Shown: one piece after another, positions 59,229-64,000 of the stretch | Numbering within the stretch: the stretch's first letter is position 1 | Layout: each line of letters begins with the position of its first letter | Assembly (NCBI RefSeq): GCF_000245735.1 | Contig: NZ_AHTH01000028.1 | Coordinates: forward strand, 24,097 to 88,096 | Origin: Alishewanella jeotgali KCTC 22429 | GTDB lineage: Bacteria > Pseudomonadota > Gammaproteobacteria > Enterobacterales > Alteromonadaceae | Direction: 5' to 3' | Length of the DNA stretch: 64,000 nucleotides | Notes under the pieces: model-generated | The model's input: the letters and a program-made list of their open reading frames with translations, nothing else | Told to the model about the DNA's origin: nothing | The model's database searches: none | Made by a program: the position numbers and the translations under genes

Positions 59229-59978
59229 ATGAGACAGTATTGGAAGTTAATTTTGGCTGGCATTATTGCGTATGGCCTTTTTGTAATAATAACAACACCC
59301 GCAGTTTGGTGGCTGCGAATGTTACCAGTGCCTGCGGCGGTACAGTTTGGTCAGGTTTCTGGTAGTCTGTGGCAAGGCCAGATTCAGCAGTTGCAAATTC
59401 AGCAAGTGCCATTTTCTGACTTGCGCTGGCAGCTAAATCCTTGGTCTTTACTAATGCTACGAGCGGATATCACTGTAACAGCAGGAGCAATACACCAAGA
59501 GAATCAACCGTACTTGTCAGCTCACATACAGCTGAAACCGACAGAAATTAGGGTTACAAACGGTCTCTTGAAACTCCCCGTAGCGACACTTTTACCACTG
59601 TTGCAACTGCCAGTGCCGGTACAAGCAACGGGAGAATTAGTATTGGATATTAATCAGCTACAAGTCAAGGACCAAGTGTGCGCGAGCCTAATTGGCAACG
59701 CAAGTTGGCTAGATGCCAAACTACAACCACCGGTAGGATCTTGGTTAGATTTGCAACATTTCCATGCAAATCTGAGTTGTGAAAATCAGCAACCGGTGCT
59801 GATTACCGATCCGGCGAATATTCTGGCGTTAGATGTACGCGCAACGGTTAATGCTGCCGGTAAACTGCAGGTTAGCGGCACCCTGAAGCCAGCGGCAGAG
59901 CTGCCGGCTGAGGTGCATCAGGCGATGCAGTTCGTTGGCGCACCGGACGCTGAGGGCCGCTACCGCTTAAATTTCTAA
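59229..59978 (+). CDS. gspN: Type II secretion system protein GspN
   Basis: GspN is an inner-membrane-anchored periplasmic protein found in a subset of type II systems; its role is unclear. The 249 residues have one membrane helix (about 7-24) and a repetitive beta-rich periplasmic domain with GQVSGSLWQGQIQQLQI and LRWQLNPWSLL. Last gene of the operon, converging on yrfG. Confidence 0.9.
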   Translation: MRQYWKLILAGIIAYGLFVIITTPAVWWLRMLPVPAAVQFGQVSGSLWQGQIQQLQIQQVPFSDLRWQLNPWSLLMLRADITVTAGAIHQENQPYLSAHIQLKPTEIRVTNGLLKLPVATLLPLLQLPVPVQATGELVLDINQLQVKDQVCASLIGNASWLDAKLQPPVGSWLDLQHFHANLSCENQQPVLITDPANILALDVRATVNAAGKLQVSGTLKPAAELPAEVHQAMQFVGAPDAEGRYRLNF

Positions 59979-59991
59979 GCCGTCTCGGGTG

Positions 59992-60684
59992 TTAGCCGGC
60001 TGAGGCCGGCAGAACACCACGGCTCTGGTAGATATCGCCCAGCAGGCTGCGATAGTCGGTGACCATGCTAAAGCCATGATAATGATTGCCTGGCTTTTGG
60101 CTGTCCGGGTTAGCCACGCCGAGCAAATGTTTGATGCCAAATTCACGCGCCGCTTCCAGAATAGGCAGGCTGTCATCGACAAAGAGCGTGCGCTCAGGAT
60201 CAAACCCGAGCCGGTGCTGCAGTTTATGCCACAGTTGCTGACTCTCTTTGGTGACGCCAAATTCATGGGTAGAAATTAACTGCTCAATATATCTGGCCAG
60301 ATCGGTGCGTTCCAGTTTCAGTGACAAACTGTCGGGATGTGCATTGGTAACCAGGGCAATATGGCGGCCACTGGCTTTTAGCGCGGTTAAAAACTCCGGC
60401 ACATCATCACGCATCCGGATCTTGTCGATAATCTCCCGCTTAAGCTCAGTGATCGGCAGTTGCAGCCGTTTCCCCCAGTAATCCAGACAGTACCACTCCA
60501 GTTTGCCCTGCAGCTTGCTGTATTCGGCCATCAGTTCGGCACTGGCTTCAGCGGGGCTGATCCCGGTAATGGCGGCCCAGCGCTCCGGTAAATGTACCTG
60601 CCAGAAATAATTGTCAAAATGTAAATCCAGCAGGGTACCGTCCATATCCAATAGTACGGTATCGATTTCTGACCATTGCAGCAT
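59992..60684 (-). CDS. yrfG: GMP/IMP nucleotidase YrfG (HAD hydrolase)
   Basis: A cytoplasmic HAD phosphatase that dephosphorylates GMP and IMP in E. coli. The 230 residues show motif I VLLDMDGTLLDLHFDNYFW, motif II LVTNAH, and motif IV LFVDDSLPILEAA. The neighbourhood hslO-hslR-yrfG-nudE is the E. coli order, here interrupted by the gsp operon. It is divergent from nudE. Confidence 0.93.
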   Translation of the reverse strand: MLQWSEIDTVLLDMDGTLLDLHFDNYFWQVHLPERWAAITGISPAEASAELMAEYSKLQGKLEWYCLDYWGKRLQLPITELKREIIDKIRMRDDVPEFLTALKASGRHIALVTNAHPDSLSLKLERTDLARYIEQLISTHEFGVTKESQQLWHKLQHRLGFDPERTLFVDDSLPILEAAREFGIKHLLGVANPDSQKPGNHYHGFSMVTDYRSLLGDIYQSRGVLPASAG

Positions 60685-60756
60685 AGGCTTTTCCCGTTAA
60701 TCGCTTTATAGTAGCTAACCAAGTAGAGTGATAAGCAGTTTAACAGAGAGCAGCCG

Positions 60757-61368
60757 ATGACGCAGCGCACAGACGATAAACAAAAACCGGAAATTCTGTC
60801 GCAACAAATTGTGGCGCAAAGCCGGCTGTTTAAAGTGGAGCAGCTGGAGCTGCGATTTAGCAACGGTGAAGAGCGTATTTACGAGCGGATGCGCGGTAGC
60901 AACCGCGGCGCGGTAATGATTATCGCCTGTCCGGATCCGGAACACCTGTATCTGGTACGCGAATACTGTGCCGGCACCCACGATTATCAATTGGGTTTTC
61001 CGAAAGGGTTAATTGACCCGGGCGAGGATATTCTGACTGCGGCCAATCGCGAGTTAAAAGAGGAAATCGGCTTCGGTGCCAGGCGTTTTGTACAGCTGAA
61101 ATCACTGGCTTTAGCGCCTGGCTATTTTAATGCTACAATGCATCTGGTACTGGCCTTTGATCTTTATGCTGAGCAACAGGCTGGTGACGAACCTGAACCT
61201 TTGGAGCTGGTGCGCTGGGCGCGGCAAGAGTCAGCCGCTTTATTGCAACAGGCAGATTTTACCGAAGCGCGCAGTGTGGCAGCCTTGTTGCTGGCACAAC
61301 ACTATTTGGAAGCCAACCCGGATGTTTTTAAGCAAACTGCTGGAGCCAGTGAAGACCACCGCCCGTGA
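60757..61368 (+). CDS. nudE: ADP compounds hydrolase NudE (Nudix)
   Basis: A Nudix pyrophosphatase for ADP-ribose, NADH and related compounds. The 203 residues contain a complete Nudix box, GLIDPGEDILTAANRELKEEIGF, with every consensus residue in place. The C-terminal part has LALAPGYFNATMHLVLAFDL. The last 47 bp overlap cysQ in another frame. Confidence 0.95.
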   Translation: MTQRTDDKQKPEILSQQIVAQSRLFKVEQLELRFSNGEERIYERMRGSNRGAVMIIACPDPEHLYLVREYCAGTHDYQLGFPKGLIDPGEDILTAANRELKEEIGFGARRFVQLKSLALAPGYFNATMHLVLAFDLYAEQQAGDEPEPLELVRWARQESAALLQQADFTEARSVAALLLAQHYLEANPDVFKQTAGASEDHRP

Positions 61369-62146
61369 GGCCGGTGCGATTTTATGGGAGCTTTACCAAA
61401 GCGGTGACTTTAGCCAGCAACAAAAGCAGGATACCAGCCCGGTCACTACGGCTGATCTGGCCGCTAATAAGCATATTATTGACCGGCTCAGTGAGCTAAC
61501 CCCAGACATTCCGATTATCTCCGAAGAAACCCAATTAGTGCCTCTGGCCCAGCGTTATGACTGGCCGCGTTATTGGTTAATCGATCCGATGGACGGTACC
61601 CAGGAATTTGTTGCCCGCAGCGGCGATTTTGCCGTCAGCATTGCGTTGGTGGAACATGGCTGGCCAGCGCTGGGCGTGATTTACTGGCCTCAGGAACAGT
61701 TGTTGTATTACGCCATTCGTGGCAACGGCGCCTTTAAACAACAACGTAATCTGCTACAACGTATTCAGGTTCATCAGTATCAGCCTGAGCAACCCTTGCG
61801 TATCGCCGTAAGTCGGCGTCAGCCCCGGCTGCTTATCAGTGAGTTATTACAGCAACCCGAACATGCTGAATTTATTGCTTTAGGTAGCTGCTCGTTAAAA
61901 AGTTGTCTGGTGGCGGAAGGTAAAGCAGATTGTTACCTGCGCTTGGGGCCCACCGGCGAATGGGATACCGGCGCGGTGCAGGTCATTGTCGAAGAAGCCG
62001 GCGGTAAAATCCTCGATAGTCAGTTTGCCCCCCTTAGTTATAACCAAAGGGAAACCCTCGGTAATCCTGATTTTATGGTAATAGGTGCTGCAGTACAGCC
62101 CTGGCCGGAGTTAATTAAAGCCCGGCAAACTGCGCGCGAATTGTAA
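61322..62146 (+). CDS. cysQ: 3'(2'),5'-bisphosphate nucleotidase CysQ
   Basis: Hydrolyses 3'-phosphoadenosine 5'-phosphate, relieving its toxicity during sulfate assimilation and RNA turnover. The 274 residues have the inositol-monophosphatase fold with metal motifs in ISEET, DPMDGTQEF and WDTGAVQVIVEEAGG. The start is ATG 61322, inside nudE; a longer frame open from 61130 has an unrelated N-terminus and is rejected. Length exceeds E. coli CysQ (246) mainly by internal loops and the C-terminal WPELIKARQTAREL. Confidence 0.93.
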   Translation: MFLSKLLEPVKTTAREAGAILWELYQSGDFSQQQKQDTSPVTTADLAANKHIIDRLSELTPDIPIISEETQLVPLAQRYDWPRYWLIDPMDGTQEFVARSGDFAVSIALVEHGWPALGVIYWPQEQLLYYAIRGNGAFKQQRNLLQRIQVHQYQPEQPLRIAVSRRQPRLLISELLQQPEHAEFIALGSCSLKSCLVAEGKADCYLRLGPTGEWDTGAVQVIVEEAGGKILDSQFAPLSYNQRETLGNPDFMVIGAAVQPWPELIKARQTAREL

Positions 62147-62260
62147 TAAAATTACCAACTTTAGTAATTAAGCAACTGGCCACAAGCCGCGCAATCAGTG
62201 GTGCTTAGCCAAATCCCAGTATCTTTTATCGTGAAAAAACGCTATGATGCGCGGGTGTTT

Positions 62261-62289
62261 TTTGAACAGAGAACCGCCCTTTGTTCAAA
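62261..62289. promoter_or_regulatory. Inverted repeat upstream of pckA
   Basis: TTTGAACA (62261-62268) and TGTTCAAA (62282-62289) form a perfect 8-bp inverted repeat with a 13-base spacer, between a candidate -10 TATGAT (62243-62248) and the pckA start. It could be an operator or an mRNA leader hairpin. No clear -35 or Crp site was found. Confidence 0.4.
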
Positions 62290-62355
62290 GAGCAACATTA
62301 AATTAAGTCCGTCAGAGACTGCACCCTTACCTACAGTACCCTTAGGAGTTAACAA

Positions 62356-63954
62356 ATGTCCGATCTGGATTTGGGCCAATACGGCATCACAGATGTCACG
62401 GAAATCGTATATAACCCATCTTACGAGCTGCTGTTCGCTGAAGAAACCCGCAGTGACCTACAAGGCTATGAAAAAGGTAAGCTGACCGAACTTGGCGCGG
62501 TATCAGTTGATACTGGTATCTTTACCGGTCGTTCTCCGAAAGACAAATACATTGTGCGTGATGACACCACCCGGGATACCGTTTGGTGGTCTGATCAAGG
62601 CAAAAACGACAACAAAGCTATCACCCCGGAAGTTTGGGCTGATCTGAAAACACTGGTAACCCGCCAGTTATCTGGCAAAAGACTCTTTGTCGTCGACACC
62701 TTTTGTGGTGCTAACGCCGACACCCGCTTAGCGGTACGTTTTATTACTGAAGTGGCCTGGCAGGCGCATTTCGTAAAAAATATGTTTATCCGGCCTACAG
62801 ATGAAGAGCTGAAAAGCTATAAGCCAGACTTTATCGTGATGAACGGTGCCAAATGCACTAACCCGGATTGGCAGAAACATGGCCTGAATTCAGAAAACTT
62901 CGTTGCCTTTAACCTGACCGAGCGCATTCAACTGATCGGTGGTACCTGGTACGGCGGTGAAATGAAGAAGGGTATGTTCTCAATGATGAACTACTTCCTG
63001 CCACTGCAAGGCATCGCTTCGATGCACTGTTCTGCTAACGTCGGCAAAGACGGCGACGTGGCGGTATTCTTCGGTCTGTCTGGTACCGGTAAAACTACCC
63101 TGTCGACCGATCCAAAGCGGCAGTTAATTGGTGATGACGAGCACGGCTGGGATGATGATGGCGTGTTCAACTTCGAAGGTGGGTGTTACGCCAAGACCAT
63201 TAACCTGTCGAAAGAAAACGAGCCGGATATTTATAACGCCATCCGTCGTGACGCCCTGCTGGAAAACGTGACCGTGCTGGCAGATGGTAAAATTGATTTT
63301 AACGATGGCTCGAAAACGGAAAATACCCGGGTGTCGTACCCGATTTACCATATCGACAATATCGTCACCCCAGTCTCGAAAGCCGGTCATGCCAAGAAAG
63401 TAATTTTCCTGACTGCTGATGCCTTTGGGGTATTACCGCCGGTATCGAAGTTAACCAAAGAGCAGGCGAAGTACCACTTCCTGTCTGGCTTTACGGCCAA
63501 GCTGGCCGGTACTGAGCGTGGTATTACTGAACCTACGCCAACCTTCTCCAGCTGTTTTGGCGCCGCCTTCTTAAGCCTGCACCCAACCAAGTATGCGGAG
63601 GTGTTAGGTAAGCGGATGGAAGCCGCTGGTGCTGAAGCGTATCTGGTCAATACCGGTTGGAATGGCACAGGTAAACGTGTATCCATTAAAGCCACCCGCG
63701 CTATTATTGACGCCATCCTGGACGGTAGCATCGAGAATGCCGAGTTTGTGCAGCTGCCGTACTTTAACCTGGCGATCCCAACTCATCTGCATGATGTCGA
63801 TGACGGTATCCTGGATCCGCGTGCAACTTATGCCAACGCAGCAGACTGGGAAGTCAAAGCCAAAGATCTGGCCAAACGTTTTATCGATAACTTTGTTAAG
63901 TTTACCGATAATGACGAGGGTAAAGCTCTGGTTGCGGCCGGACCACAGCTGTAA
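62356..63954 (+). CDS. pckA: Phosphoenolpyruvate carboxykinase (ATP)
   Basis: Converts oxaloacetate and ATP to phosphoenolpyruvate, the entry step to gluconeogenesis. The 532 residues show [14 protein letters not shown], the kinase P-loop GLSGTGKTT (240-248), and the family signature [22 protein letters not shown], with lysine and arginine ligands in SYPIYHIDN and [21 protein letters not shown]. The ATG follows AGGAG. The E. coli neighbour of envZ is pckA; here it lies 19 kb away after cysQ. Confidence 0.98.
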   Translation: MSDLDLGQYGITDVTEIVYNPSYELLFAEETRSDLQGYEKGKLTELGAVSVDTGIFTGRSPKDKYIVRDDTTRDTVWWSDQGKNDNKAITPEVWADLKTLVTRQLSGKRLFVVDTFCGANADTRLAVRFITEVAWQAHFVKNMFIRPTDEELKSYKPDFIVMNGAKCTNPDWQKHGLNSENFVAFNLTERIQLIGGTWYGGEMKKGMFSMMNYFLPLQGIASMHCSANVGKDGDVAVFFGLSGTGKTTLSTDPKRQLIGDDEHGWDDDGVFNFEGGCYAKTINLSKENEPDIYNAIRRDALLENVTVLADGKIDFNDGSKTENTRVSYPIYHIDNIVTPVSKAGHAKKVIFLTADAFGVLPPVSKLTKEQAKYHFLSGFTAKLAGTERGITEPTPTFSSCFGAAFLSLHPTKYAEVLGKRMEAAGAEAYLVNTGWNGTGKRVSIKATRAIIDAILDGSIENAEFVQLPYFNLAIPTHLHDVDDGILDPRATYANAADWEVKAKDLAKRFIDNFVKFTDNDEGKALVAAGPQL

Positions 63955-63977
63955 ATTAACGCCGTATTGGAAATTAC

Positions 63978-64000
63978 AAAGCCCCGCTCAGCGGGGCTTT
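63978..64000 (+). terminator. Terminator after pckA
   Basis: AAAGCCCCGC (63978-63987) pairs perfectly with GCGGGGCTTT (63991-64000) around TCA. The U-tract continues beyond the window edge. Confidence 0.88.

Noticed and set aside
48787..59978. Horizontal transfer of the gsp operon
   Set aside because: G+C looked somewhat lower by eye on sampled lines, but the operon is complete, at the position usual for related gammaproteobacteria, and has no mobile genes or flanking repeats.
61130..61321. Longer N-terminus for CysQ
   Set aside because: The extra 64 residues are an out-of-frame reading of nudE, rich in Trp and Cys, with no match to the inositol-monophosphatase fold.
62198..62485. 95-residue open frame overlapping the pckA start
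   Set aside because: It lies in another frame across the leader and first codons of pckA and lacks a ribosome-binding site.

Overview
This window is ordinary, densely packed chromosomal DNA of a gammaproteobacterium. Gene content and gene order point to the Alteromonadales-type marine lineages, most likely the Rheinheimera / Alishewanella / Arsukibacterium group. That placement is an inference from protein character (many Gln-rich proteins, the SprA-like metalloprotease, the cox operon layout, a gsp cluster next to hslRO) and was not tested by a search. I see no prophage, insertion sequence, CRISPR array, rRNA or tRNA.

Region by region. (1) 1-2.6 kb: pyrimidine nucleoside salvage (end of cdd, deoA) and a periplasmic binding-like protein. 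(2) 2.6-7.3 kb: the rho, trxA, rhlB, gppA block, in the same arrangement as in E. coli. (3) 7.3-14 kb: a minus-strand run ubiE-ubiJ-ubiB-tatA-tatB-tatC-(small secreted protein)-tatD-hemB, covering ubiquinone synthesis, twin-arginine export and haem synthesis. (4) 14-22 kb: a diguanylate cyclase, a DUF885 lipoprotein, an 80-residue orphan, an EVE protein, tesB, plsB and lexA, with an SOS-controlled lexA promoter. (5) 22.4-30.6 kb: an aa3-type cytochrome c oxidase operon (coxB, coxA, ctaG, coxC, SURF1, an Sco-like protein, ctaA, ctaB, sco) interrupted by one small antisense gene. (6) 30.6-43.2 kb: a polysaccharide deacetylase, nfuA, an M14 peptidase, comF, bioH, a flagellar-like mini-protein with a putative metalloprotease, tex, greB, a small lipoprotein, ompR and envZ. 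(7) 43.5-60 kb: a large secreted subtilisin-like protease with a C-terminal sorting tail, hslO-hslR, and a complete gspC-to-gspN type II secretion operon. (8) 60-64 kb: yrfG, nudE, cysQ and pckA.

How it fits together. The order nfuA-comF-bioH, tex-greB-ompR-envZ and hslO-hslR-yrfG-nudE matches the E. coli chromosome, with lineage-specific genes inserted between the blocks. The secreted protease beside the gsp operon is a plausible substrate of that secretion system. The cox operon carries both structural subunits and the haem A and copper assembly factors.

I did not find a clear undescribed system. The best candidates for a second look are: the antisense gene embedded in the cox operon, whose ribosome-binding site is one shared palindrome; the mini-protein plus HEQAH metalloprotease pair; the structured leader and non-canonical sorting tail of the large protease; and a divergent second Sco-like protein.
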